Source: Cheilinus undulatus
Taxonomy: Eukaryota > Chordata > Actinopteri > Labriformes > Labridae
Direction of reading: 5' to 3'
Length of the DNA stretch: 64,000 nt
Assembly: GCF_018320785.1 (NCBI RefSeq)
Contig: NC_054870.1
Span: 3,353,199-3,417,198, forward strand
The position numbers were made by a program, and so were the translations under genes. How positions within the stretch are numbered: the stretch's first letter is position 1; each line of letters starts with the position of its first letter. The notes under the pieces were generated by a model. It saw only the letters and a program-made list of their open reading frames with translations, was not told the origin of the DNA and did not search any database. Below are positions 52,101-62,976 of this stretch, piece by piece.

Positions 52101-55100
52101 TCATATCCCTCACTTCAGCTGCTTCAGGACCGTTTTCTTCTTCAGCTGCTCAGATAAATGCTGAAAAGTGCTCCAAAACTTTGACACAGTCCTGCTGGTT
52201 AACAATATTAATCCAGTGTAGAAATCCACGCTGGAATCGTCAGAATTGAAGTTAATTAGTGAACTTTACGAGCTTAAGATAGAAAATATAATGCGTTCAG
52301 GTAACCTCAGTAAATTAGACAACTGTAGTCGAAATGTTATGATGTGTTCAAATGCCACATAAAATTGGGAAAATTTAGTTTTGGATGAGAAACCTTAATA
52401 AATACAGTTGTGAATATGAAGAATGTTTATATTTGAGAAATGTAAAATAGACGTGACAGACTGAATTATAGCTTTTTAACTCAAACACTACTCAGCTAAA
52501 ACCACTCAAGTGTAAATATCCGTCTCTATTTTGTTTTTCCACCAAACTATAGAAAAGTATCAATAGTGGTATCGATAAGGACTCTGATCAATAAGCAGTC
52601 TCAATAAGGGTAGTATCGATAAAAATTAACGATCCCCATCCCTACATCTGAGTGGAAAAAAAAATCCCCCAAATTTGGGTCGCAGTTCCCCTTGAGGAGC
52701 TGATAGTGGGTGCCGTGACGCAGCCAGTTGAGAACCACTGCTTTAAGGGTAACTTGTAGTTTACTACGGTTTATACTGAGAAATGTAACTGTGATATTAC
52801 TGTGCTACCTGCTGAGAAAAGAATGTTAGAGCACTGTTGTGTGACCACCAACTAAAACCCTTAAACTACTCGTTCCAAATGCAGTAAAAATGACATGTAG
52901 CCTACTGTGATTTATCGTCCACTACCATCTTACCACGGTGTACAATTTTCCTTCTCTCCTCACAAGTGAAGGTGCACACATGTAAATTTGTAAATAATAC
53001 TGTTGTTGTTATTATTATTGCTTATTTTTACATTGTATTTAAGTGTTGTTTGCACATTTTCCGTCTTACTTTTGTTCTATATTGAGAATTACCTGTCCCT
53101 CTCCTGTTGGGCTGTTGTAGGAACCAAATTTCTCTCAATGTGGAATCAATAAAGTCTCATGTTGTCGTCAGGTTTGCTGCCCATTAACTAATCTCTGCAG
53201 CCTGATAACAGAATAACAGACTTGATAACTAGGGATGTGTGTGACCAGTAGGGTAAATGTTTAAATTTGGATCTCTGTAGTTGGCACTGGAATAACAAGT
53301 GGATTAAATGAATGATTATGGCCCGGGTCTTTCACATAGAACGTAAAAAAAATTGGACAAACCCTGTGTGACGTCAGCCGTCTGCAGCTGGCAGCTTCCA
53401 TATTGAAGTCGTGGTCTCAACCAAACTTTGGATCAACCTAAACCCACTGAGCTGGACTTCCTGTCAGCTAGCTAGCTAGCATTCTGGTTGACAGAAACGT
53501 AGGGTCTGTTCGAAAAGTCCAAAAAATTTCCTCCTAAGTCCTTTCCTACTCACTTTCCCTTAACCCTGGTGAAACACGTCGCAGGGTCAAGGAAAGGTGG
53601 GAGTAAGAGGATAGGAAAGGAGAACAGCGGTGATTAAGGAATCCTTAATAGGCGGATGTGACGTGTGTTATTTGTGTAAAAATTTAATGTTGATGGACAA
53701 CAAAATTCACATCCACCACTCAGTGCGTTCTCTGTGTTTTTATGTGCAGCAAATAAAACATGAAAAATATGAGCTCATAAAGATTTTTATATCCTAAAGT
53801 CTTTTCAGGACGAGGAACTGTGACTGTGAACATCTAGAACTGCAGAAACTTTAATCTATCTGAACTTTCTGCAAAGTCAGTATGACTAGATGAATAATAT
53901 TCTAGTCCTTTTATTTCACAACAATATTAAATAGTTTTGTTTTATTCCCTTCACATACATTTTCTTTAATTCTCTCATCTCTGTTAATTTTATTAGTCTA
54001 CTCTGGTTCTGTCTTTCTTTCAGCTCGTTATGTGAAAACTCTAAAAGCTGTGTCTTACATAATTATGATGATAAATATAATATTCACAATATGGTAGCAT
54101 GCCAACTTTATCGCTTGAATTGGTTGTAATTTACAATTTTTTATCGCATTTACTTTAATATTTTGAAATAGTGAAACAAATGCAGGTAGAAATACTCACA
54201 GATCAGTTTACTGTTCGGATAAAAATGGAAATGAGAAGAAATGAAATTGTTATGATAAATTGAATGATAGTTTTCATGTCTGTAATCCACAGTTCATCCC
54301 GACTGCCTTCCGTTTATCACATGAATCATAAATTTGACGATAAATTTTACAGTTTAAATCAGGGCTAGTAAAGTTACAGTCAAGTTGATCACTTGTTTTG
54401 TGAGTGATTAACAGGTCATCTTTAAATGAAGTTTACGCAAAGAATTGTGGGTCGTCTTTTCATCTCTGGTCCAGTGTTTCCTAGGCTAAAGGAGATAATA
54501 AAGAAAATAATGAAGCTCCTTTCCTTTTCAGTTGGAGAATTAGAACGGCCGACATTAAAATACTTCCAGATCGTTTCACTTAGTGAGGAACCTTCCGGGG
54601 AGCAGGTGGCCTAGTGGTTAAAGGCACTCCCCATGTACGTGGGCGGCCCGGGTTCGAATCCGGCCTGAGGCCCTTTACCGCATGTCTCTCCCCCATTCTT
54701 GACCCTGTTTCTGGCTCTATCCGCGGTCCTCCGCTATCTAATAAAGGCACAAAAATAAATCTTTGAAAAAAAACAAAAAAAACGATTGGACTATTTGAAC
54801 AGACCCGTAGCTATCCATCAATCAAATGAGACGTGCCAATCAGTGCACAGTGAGGTTTTTCCCAAATATAATCTAAACCATTGTGGTACAAAAAGATTCA
54901 CCCCCTGTACAGTGAGAAGACATGAAGACATTAGCTTATGAGACGTTTGGTTTTTTGAACCAGGATGTAAACCAGTTGATTTCTTGTGTAAAAACCGGCA
55001 CATTAACAGGTGTTCAGACGGGACCTCTGGTGTTCCTGCAGCCAGCCTCAAGTGGGCACTCACTGTGCTGCAATTTTTTTTGCACTTTCTTATTGGCTTC

Positions 55101-58100
55101 ATTTTTCAGGACTGGAGGTTGCAGCTTGGTCTATTATGCAGCCATTCAGAATTGCCTCAATAGCGCCCCCTAACAGTTATGTGCAGATGCAGCTTGGGAA
55201 GATCTTCAAAAAAGCCTTCAACCCTAAATTAAAATTTAAAATGTGATTAAAATAAGAAATAAAATAAAATAGAGCAGTGATTGTGATAGCATATATAGTC
55301 ATAAAAGTATAAAGTATTCCATAAAAGCATAAAAGGACTAAATAAAGGAATTTTCAGCTGCATGTAAGAATCTTATATTATATTATATTATATTTGTTAT
55401 ATTATATTATATTATATTAAATTATATTATATTTGTTATATTATATTATCTTATATTATATTATATTATATTATATTCTCGGCTCCTAAGACATCTTATC
55501 CAACAGATGTCTTAGATTTTCTGCCATATTTGAGGGTTCATCTTGGACTAAATCCTGTTGTTTATTGTATAAAGCTGCTTTTAAATTTGATTTCCCAACA
55601 AATTTCTTCCAATTTTTCTTTTCCAGGACAAGGTGGATGCTGGACTACCAACTGCTATAGTGAGTATTTAAGGAAGATTTTAGCAGAGCAAAGAGAGATT
55701 ATAGTAGTTTAAAGTTAAATAAAGAAGCGCTACGCATCATTCTTTCTGTTACATCTGATAACAGATCAGCCTTCATAATACATTTAAACAGTTTCAGAAC
55801 TTTAAAGCTCTGCAAAATCTGTCAACTGCTCACAGCACCAGGCTTTTTTACTGGGTTTAAACAGAAATATTGAATTTCCCTCAGGATTAATAAAGTATCT
55901 GTCTAAATAACATCTAACATGAGGTTAGAGATAAATTTCAGTGAAATCCCAGCATTTACACAAAGATCTGTTTGTTGTTGTTTAAATAAAATTGTAAACA
56001 ACATGAGAAAAATAAATTCCACAGTGGTGTACAGTGTTATCAAAGTATTGAAAATAACAGCACAGAGACCTACAGTCAGTAACTTTTATAAAACACACCA
56101 GGAGGAAGTTTGTTTGGTTTTGAATATTTGCTGTGTTTAGGCAGGATAAGGCAGCATGCTATTCTTTTTTTCTGTGTTAAAACTAAATTCTTCCATTGCT
56201 TTATTCCTTCACTTCTGAGCTGTCTTTGGTGTGTTTGTGTTTAGACAGTGTCAGGTGTGATTGCTGTGGGAACGTCCCATGGTCTGGCGTTGGTCTTTGG
56301 TGAGTCTAAACTTCATTACCCTCCTTCCTTTCACACAAGAACCGTCCTTGTTGAAGCCTGCTAATGCTAATGCTAACATACAAACACATAAGCTCGGCTA
56401 AGAGCTAAGGGTTTGCTGATTTATCCCCTGACTCATAATGCTTTTATTGCAGAAACACTAAGTAGGGGGCTAGCTTTCTCTACCAGATTGCTTTTTTTTG
56501 GTCATACGGTGGACTTTTAAAGAGTTTTGATAAGTCAAAAGTGTATTATATTTTGCTGGCACGCAGGGTTGGAAAGTAGGGATGCAAATGATCTTTGACA
56601 TGGTTGACAAAATTCAGTGACTAAATTTGTTGCTGATGGATTTAAATGTCAATGATTTGTTGCCTGTGTGTTTTCATGCTGAATCATAGAGCTGAATTTT
56701 CCAATGTGGAGACTGATGGGGATAGGAGTGATCTCACTTCCTTAAAATCTTTGTTCAGAGTTGTAATATAGTGGCCATGACCAGACACAGGAACAAAATC
56801 ACATAACGGCAAAAACATCCAAAGATAGATAAACTCATGAGCATTCACCCTCAAAGCTGCAGATAAAAGTGTTAAACCTGCGGCACCTGTAGTAAGTCCA
56901 CCTGTATGCGCTAAAGCAACATACCGGGCTACCCCACTGGTCTAACCCCGCTGGTCTAACCTCGCTGGTCTAACCTCGCTGGTCTAACCTCGCTGATCTG
57001 ATCTCGCTGGTCTAACCTCGCTGGTCTAACCTCGCTGGTCTAACCCCGCTGGTCTAACCCCGCTGGTCTGACCTCCCTAGTCTGACCTCGCTGGTCTGAC
57101 CTCGCTGGTCTGACCTCGCTGGTCTGACCTCGCTGGTCTGACCTCGCTGGTCTGACCTCGCTGGTCTGACCTCGCTGGTCTGACCTCGCTGGTCTGACCT
57201 CGCTGGTCTGACCCCGCTGGTCTAACCTCGCTGGTCTGACCTCGCCGGTCTGACCTCGCCGGTCTGACCTCGCTGGTCTGACCCCGCTGGTCTAACCTCG
57301 CTGGTCTGACCTCGCTGGTCTGACCTCGCTGGTCTAACCCCGCTGGTCTAACCCGTTAGCAGTGAACAGACACACACAGGATCCCCGCTGGAGTCTGAGT
57401 TGGAACATTTATTTTGGCACTCACAGCTTAATCATAACATTCGCCCTGCTGATCCTCTCAGCTATCATCCGCTGTCTCTCCACCCTCCGTCAAACAGTGA
57501 GTGTGTGTATTTATGAATGTGTGTGACACACTTCACCACTCGGGGGGTCACAGACAGATCTATGCTCTCTTATTCAGATTAAAGTTTTGTAAAGTGTACC
57601 TTGCTTATTGTGGCGCTTGAAGAGAAGGCGCGTTAAGACGTCTCTCTTTTAGAAATAGTTTTTTGTCATTTATCTTAACGGTTTAAAGTTAGAGCTAGGC
57701 AGTGATTTACAATTTAGGCCACTCACCAACATTTCACCCAAAACATTGGGTCTTTTCACTCTTTTCTTTTTCTTCTTCTACACCTACAGTAGACGATAGA
57801 GCACATTCTTATCATGTTAATATTTAATTTCAATGTACATTTAACTTTAATGTATTTATCTGAGGACAATAACATTATCAGATTAACACATAGAAAACCA
57901 TCTGAACTACATTGTCACTGGTTATGACTGAAGCCAAGACAGAAATATTGCTTGAATTAAGATTTTTTTGAGGCGTATTACCTCAATAACAGCTGCTGAG
58001 TAAACATGGGAAAAATACAGAAGCTGATTAGGGACACATGTGAAGGGATGAATAATGCTGGGCACTCTGAGATTAAAGTCAGAATGTCAAGATTAGAGTT

Positions 58101-61100
58101 GAAATTTCAATAATAAAGTTGAAACTTGCTGTTACAGTGGATCTTAGACACTGTTTATGAGCTAAAACAGAAAGAATCTCTTCGTTTTTAAATCCAATTC
58201 TGAATTGTAGTTTCACGTGTTTAAAGATATCAGGCATTTTGTAGAGACAGTCAAGATTCCTTGTTTGTTGTTGGCTTAAACACTCACACATTAACAGGAC
58301 AGATATATAACTGCTCATTATTTTTTTTTAGTTTAATTATTTTTCTGCAGTTAAAAACAAATCTGTTAGAAGAGAAATGAAGTTAAATGTGTTCACATTT
58401 TTGAATAATTGTGAGCTGTGAGTTTACCTTAATTTGCTAATGATTATTCATTTTTGTTGGTTGTGATCTGAATGTGTTTTTGAAGAAGTGTTTACAATCA
58501 CTTTCTCTTTAAAAAGGGTTTGATTTCACTACTTGAGCAAACTTGAACAAAGGTGTACGTCCTGAACTTAATTCGTTTTTGCAAATTTAACCAAACAGAG
58601 TTTGTTGCTTTCCAAACGTAAGTATGACAAAAATGCTTTTTTTTTTCTTTTTTTTTTTTTGGTATTTTAACATTTTTAATTTCCTGCTGTCTCTGATTTA
58701 TATCACATGTTCTGTGAATAACTGTTAATACAGCTGGCAAAAATGTGAGATTCTGTGTTTCTTCCAGCTCCAGAGCCAAACCACCAGCCAGTTTTCTAAC
58801 CTTATGATAATGATACAGTTAGATGTAAATCTCATTTTACATGTGCTCTTTTAGACTGTTTTCCTCTGGGTTTGATAGAGCAACAAGCAGCAGAACTTTA
58901 GTAAACCCATTAAAATTGTTTAATATCAACTGATATGTTAGAATTTTACTGATCAGAGTCTCATTCATTAAACAGTGCAAACTAGCCACAACAATTGCTC
59001 TTGGCCAAAAACCCAAAATTGGTGTGAGCCAAAATTCAGCTCTATAAAACGTTGCATATGCACATCCTTTCTCAATGTTCTCTTCATAATTCCAATCCAC
59101 CCGAAATGTGTGCCCATAGATCTGCCTCTTGTTTCACCCTTTACAGGCTAAATTTAACCTGAAATGTTCAATGCAAAGCTCCCTATGAATAAAAATCAGA
59201 AAAATGAACAGGTAGATAAACGTTTTCAGGAGTACGCCACAACAGCAAGAGTAAGGAAGTCGAAGGAAATAAATTTTGTGACACTGAAACTGTGGCGCTT
59301 GTGAATGAAAGGGTTGTTTGACAGCAAAGTAAAAAAATATAAAAAATAAAAATTATACTCTGTGATAAGAAGAAAAATATTAAAATAAGAACCCTGCCTT
59401 TCAGCATTGGTTAACTATCTGTTCTGAGAGAACTTAATAAATTACAACTTTAAGGGAATTTTTAAAAGTTTTTTTTAGCTTCTTTGCCTGTATTGCACGT
59501 GACAGCTGCAGAGAGACGGGAAATGTTTGTCTAGGACTACAGTCTCTGTATTTTGCTGTATTCTGCTCTACCACAGAGTCAAACCAGCGCCTAGATTCTA
59601 TGGTTAAAGGCTAATCTTGATCAGTCTTGTTACCCAGGTGAAAAATGAATCAGGATCAAGTTTAACTGAGATGTTTGCATTGATTCGTCTGTCTATTTGG
59701 GGGATTTTGCAGGGCTGACCGTTATCTCTTTTGTTTTGCTGACATAATGATGCCTTTGCAGGAAAAGGTATGAACAACCCTCATAAAAGCTGGTCACCAG
59801 TGCCAACTATTTTTCATTCTGTTAACCGAACTGGCTCTGTCAGCCATCATATCCTGTTTTTGGATTTTTTATTTCAGTGCATGCTTTGTTGCTTGTTATT
59901 TGCAGTAAACAGTTTGGCGGCAGTATGACTGGTTTTCCTACGCTTCATTTGGTGCCAGTGTGCTGTTTGATCAGTTTTTGTTTCCTGATAAGTCCATAAT
60001 CAGGAAAATCTTGCGTTTTTCTTTTAAGTTTATTTAAACAGTTTTACCTTTTAACCTACATCTGTCTTTCTGATCAGCGGTTCATTGTATTCGTTGTTTT
60101 TCTCTTCAGACAACAACCAGGCTCTGCGGCTGTGTCTGGGTACCAAGACGACTGGAGCAGAGTTTGGAGCGGTTTCTGCTCTCAGCATCAACCATGACTG
60201 CTCACGACTTCTCTGTGGGTTTGCCAAAGGACAGGTCTGTCTAACGATACACACACACAAACACACACCCACACACACACAAACACACACACTCATATTC
60301 TGCAGATTTGTTCCAGTGCTTTCTTACATTTTTACTCTCAAGCTTCCTTGCCGCTGCACTCTCTCCAGCAGAATAGATACTTGCAGCTTACAAAAACATT
60401 CGAACAGAATCTTTTCACTGTTACTTTTCTTATCCTAATTTTTTTTTTTCATCATTTCGTGGCGATAACAGACAGGACAAAAATGTATGTACTAAAAATA
60501 AAGAAGTTTAAGCCTTTTTTGTGATACCCTCTACATTTCTCTTTTACAAAAAAAAATATATCAGATGTAATTTCAGATAGTTTTCAGATTTTTTTTAAGT
60601 GGGCAGTTTTCATAAAGTGCAGGTTCAGACTGTACTCTATATAAATATAAATATAAATATAGTTTTAAATACATACTGAAACCTACCTGCCCACTGGTAG
60701 CTTGTGCACGGCTGTGGTGACTCTCCTTCACTTTCACTGTCAGCAGGAAACTGAGGGACTCAACCAGTGTTAATGTCATGGACTAAAACTCTGATTAAAA
60801 ATGTTCATTGACAGCCTTTTTTTACACGATAAAACTTGACTAAGACTAACATAGATCTTTGATGATTAAAACTGACAAAAACTAACAGAGTATACCAGAT
60901 TTCACTTAATGTAAAAGGACAGGAACACAGCATGATATTAACCTCATTTTTGTAATCTTTAACCTGCTCTGTTTTAAATTGTATTTGATCATTTTTATTT
61001 TATTATCTCAAGCTGTCCTAATAAGGCGGAAGCCCAAAAAGTACTCTTAATAAAATTGTTTATCCTGATATGGATCATTAAACGTTCTGTTGATTTAATG

Positions 61101-62289
61101 TCCAAGCATATCGGATAAGAAACTGAATGTTGTAGCAGTTGTAGATTATTTGTAGTTAGATATTTAATGTTTTATATGAAGTTGTTTTCCTCTCTTTTTT
61201 GCATTCTTTTCTGTGTCTGCTGAATTAGATTATGATGTGGGATCTAGCCAATGGAAAACTACTGAGAACTATCCATGATGCCCACCCCCCAGGAACGGCT
61301 ATTCTTCATGTGAAGGTAGACACACAAACACGTGTATGGAGGCATGTACAAGCACACATATTACACCATGTTTGAGCCCTGTTGCCTTTAGGGCAGTGTA
61401 TTAAAAAGAACAAACCACTTAATAGTAGCAAACTCAGAGATTGGGTTTGAGGTTCCATGAACTGAATAACTGATCATCTTTAAATCTGATTTCTTTGTCT
61501 ATTTTTGTCCACAGTTCACAGATGATCCAACTCTTGCAGTTTGCAATGACAGTGGAGGATCAGTTTTTGAGCTGGTTTTCAGGTAAATGGCCAGATATAT
61601 GTATTTTTCTGGAATGGGGCGGTATCCATTTTTTAATACTGTCATACCCTCCCCAGATTTTACTGTGGAATACAGTATTACCGCCAGGACTAAAAAAAAA
61701 ACCCATCATATAAGCACTTGTTGGAGTGTGCACACAAGCAGTATCAATCAAGTATCAGTTCATTGTGTCCCAAGACGGCTGTATCTTTGCAGAGTTTTAG
61801 ATCTTTTGAGTCCAAACATCCCACTAAAGGCAGTTATGCCACATGCTGTATGACAGCCCAGTCTGACTGAGGGTGACTTGGTGGAAGAGCGACTACCGTC
61901 CATTAAGATTGGCTACATTATAAAATATACCTAGGTAAAAAAAAATGAATAAATAAGAATATCTGTTTCTATTTGTGTACAGGAGGGTGATGGGAATGCG
62001 TTCCTGTGACTCTCGATGTCTCTTCAGTGGTTCTAAAGGAGAGGTCTGCTGTATTGAACCATTGCGTACTCCCCCAGACTTCAGAGACCATCCCATTACA
62101 CACTACTCTCTGTTGGCGATGGCATCTCTCACCAAGGTAAGATAACAATGCTCCATTATCTTATTTATTCACTAAACTGTAGTAAGGTATGCATTCTTAT
62201 TATTTTGCCTTGTGGTTTTCCCCCACCAGATTTTGGTTATCGGCCTCAAGCCTTCACTTAAAGTCTGGATGACTTTCCCATACAGCAAG
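46118..62289 (+). CDS. vps8: VPS8, CORVET complex subunit (N-terminal 11 coding exons; gene continues past the edge)
   Basis: Exons: 46118-46189, 48884-48952, 50895-51025, 51325-51421, 55627-55659, 56245-56299, 60110-60234, 61229-61315, 61515-61582, 61983-62136, 62230-62289. Phases agree throughout, giving 317 residues of a protein of about 1,400. Conserved blocks include [82 protein letters not shown] and [17 protein letters not shown]. The region from about residue 135 is the WD40-like N-terminal beta-propeller; the C-terminal RING finger lies outside. VPS8 is specific to CORVET, the Rab5 effector that tethers early endosomes. The first exon's [15 protein letters not shown] stretch is not conserved with mammals, so the exact start is less sure. 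Confidence 0.96.
47001..47800 (-). mobile_element. Tc1/mariner-like element remnant, copy 2, VPS8 intron 1
   Basis: The left terminus cactatattgccagaagtat follows a TA at 46999-47000 and matches the ends of a common fish Tc1 family. The minus strand encodes the transposase C-terminal half. Similarity with copy 1 (892-1722) stops near 47800 at 'ttgactctg', so the N-terminal half and right end are lost. About 45 bp near 47574 are also missing relative to copy 1. Confidence 0.9.
47077..47562 (-). pseudogene. Truncated Tc1-like transposase, C-terminal half
   Basis: The open 161-codon frame holds [36 protein letters not shown] and [20 protein letters not shown], i.e. the second Asp and the DD34E-type Glu. 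It ends [11 protein letters not shown] before a stop. The helix-turn-helix half is missing, so it cannot make a full transposase. Confidence 0.88.
47801..48883 (+). other. VPS8 intron 1, right part
   Basis: No exon before 48884. A T-run at 48282-48301 and a 47-bp inverted pair (48525-48571) are the recognisable items. The segment 47813-48250 is GC-richer and may be an unrecognised repeat. Confidence 0.4.
48525..48571. repeat. Minimal inverted-repeat pair (47 bp)
   Basis: taggggttgactgataatc and gattatcagtcgacctcta are near-perfect inverted repeats with a 9-bp spacer. It looks like two transposon ends with almost no interior. Confidence 0.7.
48884..48952 (+). CDS. vps8: VPS8 exon 2
   Basis: Residues 25-47, [20 protein letters not shown] then LNE; almost identical to mammalian VPS8. 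Acceptor ctttctaag, donor GAG|gtaaac. Confidence 0.97.
48953..50894 (+). other. VPS8 intron 2
   Basis: Contains a decayed transposon around 49690-49840 (ttgtttttacacctgatag, ggaccaaaccgtctg) related to the 3253 element, and a CTCF-like gttaggggcgctg near 49843. ORFs at 49562-49948 lie in this repeat and are not genes. Confidence 0.45.
50895..51025 (+). CDS. vps8: VPS8 exon 3
   Basis: Residues 48-90 plus two bases: [17 protein letters not shown]..., then [18 protein letters not shown] Ser-rich stretch. Acceptor gtctttag, donor CG|gtatga. Confidence 0.95.
51325..51421 (+). CDS. vps8: VPS8 exon 4
   Basis: Acceptor atgtgaag lacks a strong pyrimidine tract but gives the only frame that joins as [18 protein letters not shown], then [14 protein letters not shown]. 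Donor GCG|gtaaga runs into an AC microsatellite 10 bp later. Confidence 0.92.
51432..51471. repeat. (AC)n microsatellite beside the VPS8 exon 4 donor
   Basis: About 19 AC dinucleotides with one interruption, starting 10 bp after the exon boundary. Confidence 0.95.
51582..52740. mobile_element. hAT-like element with perfect CTTTAAGG target duplication, VPS8 intron 4
   Basis: ctttaagg occurs at 51574-51581 and 52741-52748. The ends cagtgtttctcgactgg and, on the complement, cagtggttctcaactgg match at 15 of 17 positions. Next to each end are ggtcggggcccaaaagtgag and its partner. A second element is nested inside (51799-52645), so the original element was only about 300 bp. Confidence 0.9.
51799..52645. 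mobile_element. Nested hAT-like element 'AGGTATGGGGATCG'
   Basis: The left end aggtatggggatcgaaa and the complement of the right end (agggatggggatcgttaa) are inverted repeats. Flanking atctaagt (51791-51798) and atctgagt (52646-52653) match at 7 of 8 positions. It is wholly inside the 51582 element. Confidence 0.8.
52990..53170 (+). mobile_element. Possible LINE 3' end remnant
   Basis: The stretch ending 'ctctcaatgtggaatcaataaagtctcatg' after a T-rich region resembles 3' tails of teleost LINEs. A similar phrase, tccctcaggattaataaagt, is at 55877-55896. Weak evidence. Confidence 0.3.
53500..54808. mobile_element. 1.3-kb DNA element with TAGGGTCTGTTC ends
   Basis: Left end tagggtctgttcgaaaagtc; complement of the right end tacgggtctgttcaaatagt. 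The interior is non-coding and holds a SINE near its right end. Its flanks (gctagctagctagc on the left, tccatcaatcaaatgagacg on the right) look like one older repeat that was split by the insertion. Confidence 0.7.
54599..54780 (+). mobile_element. tRNA-derived SINE
   Basis: A-box tggcctagtgg at 54607-54617 and B-box ggttcgaatcc at 54651-54661 have the spacing of an RNA polymerase III type 2 promoter. The tRNA-like head is followed by a unique body (accgcatgtctctcccccat) and an A-rich tail (54750-54783). It is nested in the 53500 element. Confidence 0.9.
54810..55371 (+). other. VPS8 intron 4, repeat-like segment
   Basis: Includes tagcgccccctaacag near 55160 (CTCF-like, but of a form common in fish repeats). 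No exon seen before 55627. Confidence 0.35.
55372..55478. repeat. (ATATT)n microsatellite
   Basis: About 107 bp of near-perfect pentanucleotide array with a few interruptions (ttgtt, aaatt). Confidence 0.95.
55627..55659 (+). CDS. vps8: VPS8 exon 5 (33 bp)
   Basis: Encodes only [11 protein letters not shown], identical to mammals over this block. Acceptor ttttccag, donor ATA|gtgagt. It sits alone after a 4.2-kb intron. Confidence 0.96.
56245..56299 (+). CDS. vps8: VPS8 exon 6
   Basis: [18 protein letters not shown], first strand pair of the propeller. Acceptor gtgtttag, donor G|gtgagt; ends in phase 1. Confidence 0.96.
56300..56931 (+). other. VPS8 intron 6, left part
   Basis: No element or exon recognised before the minisatellite. 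Confidence 0.4.
56932..57353. repeat. 14-bp minisatellite, about 30 copies
   Basis: Head-to-tail unit ctggtctgacctcg with variants ctggtctaacctcg and ctggtctaaccccg. Outer copies favour 'taac' and the central block favours 'tgac', so variants are clustered. GC-rich within an AT-rich intron. Confidence 0.97.
57354..60109 (+). other. VPS8 intron 6, right part
   Basis: AT-rich with T-runs near 58638-58661. No complete transposon or exon recognised. Confidence 0.4.
60110..60234 (+). CDS. vps8: VPS8 exon 7
   Basis: [20 protein letters not shown] and the [17 protein letters not shown] block. Acceptor tctcttcag, donor CAG|gtctgt. Confidence 0.96.
60250..60296. repeat. AC-rich microsatellite after VPS8 exon 7
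   Basis: Interrupted (AC)n with aaac and cccac variants, 16 bp after the donor site. Confidence 0.9.
60297..61228 (+). other. VPS8 intron 7
   Basis: A partial copy of the TTCGTCGACAGCC family begins near 60760 (cagtgttaatgtcatgg, ttcattgacagcctttttt) and fades by 60900. A short (ATAAAT)n tract is at 60640-60662. Confidence 0.5.
61229..61315 (+). CDS. vps8: VPS8 exon 8
   Basis: [20 protein letters not shown] then PGTAILHVK, a WD-type propeller blade. Acceptor tgaattag, donor AAG|gtagac. Confidence 0.96.
61515..61582 (+). CDS. vps8: VPS8 exon 9
   Basis: [20 protein letters not shown] then VF. Acceptor tccacag, donor AG|gtaaat. Confidence 0.96.
61983..62136 (+). CDS. vps8: VPS8 exon 10
   Basis: [20 protein letters not shown] and [16 protein letters not shown]. 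Acceptor gtgtacag, donor AAG|gtaaga. Confidence 0.96.
62230..62289 (+). CDS. vps8: VPS8 exon 11 (last in window)
   Basis: [20 protein letters not shown], matching mammals closely. Acceptor cccaccag, donor AAG|gtgagt. No further exon is recognisable before 64000, so the coding sequence continues beyond the window. Confidence 0.96.
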
Positions 62290-62976
62290 GTGAGTGTTTC
62301 TGTTTGCTTCTTAGGACCTAAGGACCAGGTGGCACAAGGATTGTTGCATGCTGAAGTTTGGGAACTTCACCATGCATTGGCTCAATTTGAGATCTAAATA
62401 GCCTTGGGCTCACCCAATCTCTCGTACAGTCATAACATGAGGGCTGCATGCATGCATGCGGCTCATTTGTCCTCCTATGTGTCTCTCTGCCGCTGTGCCA
62501 GAAAAATAAAGTTACGGAAACTTTGATTTAACTTGAAAAAAAAATTTCTAATGCTATATTGAGATAGTTTTGCATATTGATCCGTAAAAACGTACAGTTT
62601 TTTCATTCTCTTTTAACTTTTTGAAACTTCAGACTTTATCAACTGAAATGTGCATCATGTCATAATTCCACGGCACAGCACATATTGCCGATTTCCTGTC
62701 TTGGAAACACACATGAAACGGGAGTTTTGTGCACATCACGTGAGTTTTTGATATCTGCAGTCTGGTTTAGCACAGCAAGAGGGACTGAGGAATTGTGAAA
62801 AGATGATCAACTTTGAGAAGTTTCATATTAAACCGGAGTACCATCGGATTAAACTGGTGTCAGCTTAGAATAGTGATGATGACATTAACAGCATGAAAAA
62901 CTAAGACAAGTTAATGCTTAACAGCATCAGTCAGGTGAAGAAAGAGAAAGCAGGCCAAAGGAACAATAGTCTAGAG

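Noticed and set aside
54599..54672. A tRNA gene
   Set aside because: A and B boxes are present, but the sequence continues into a SINE body and A-rich tail, and the acceptor stem does not close.
55158..55175. CTCF-like site tagcgccccctaac in VPS8 intron 4
   Set aside because: This form is frequent in fish interspersed repeats, and there is no nearby promoter to support function.
56932..57353. CRISPR-like array
   Set aside because: The 14-bp units are contiguous with no spacers; it is a minisatellite in a vertebrate intron.
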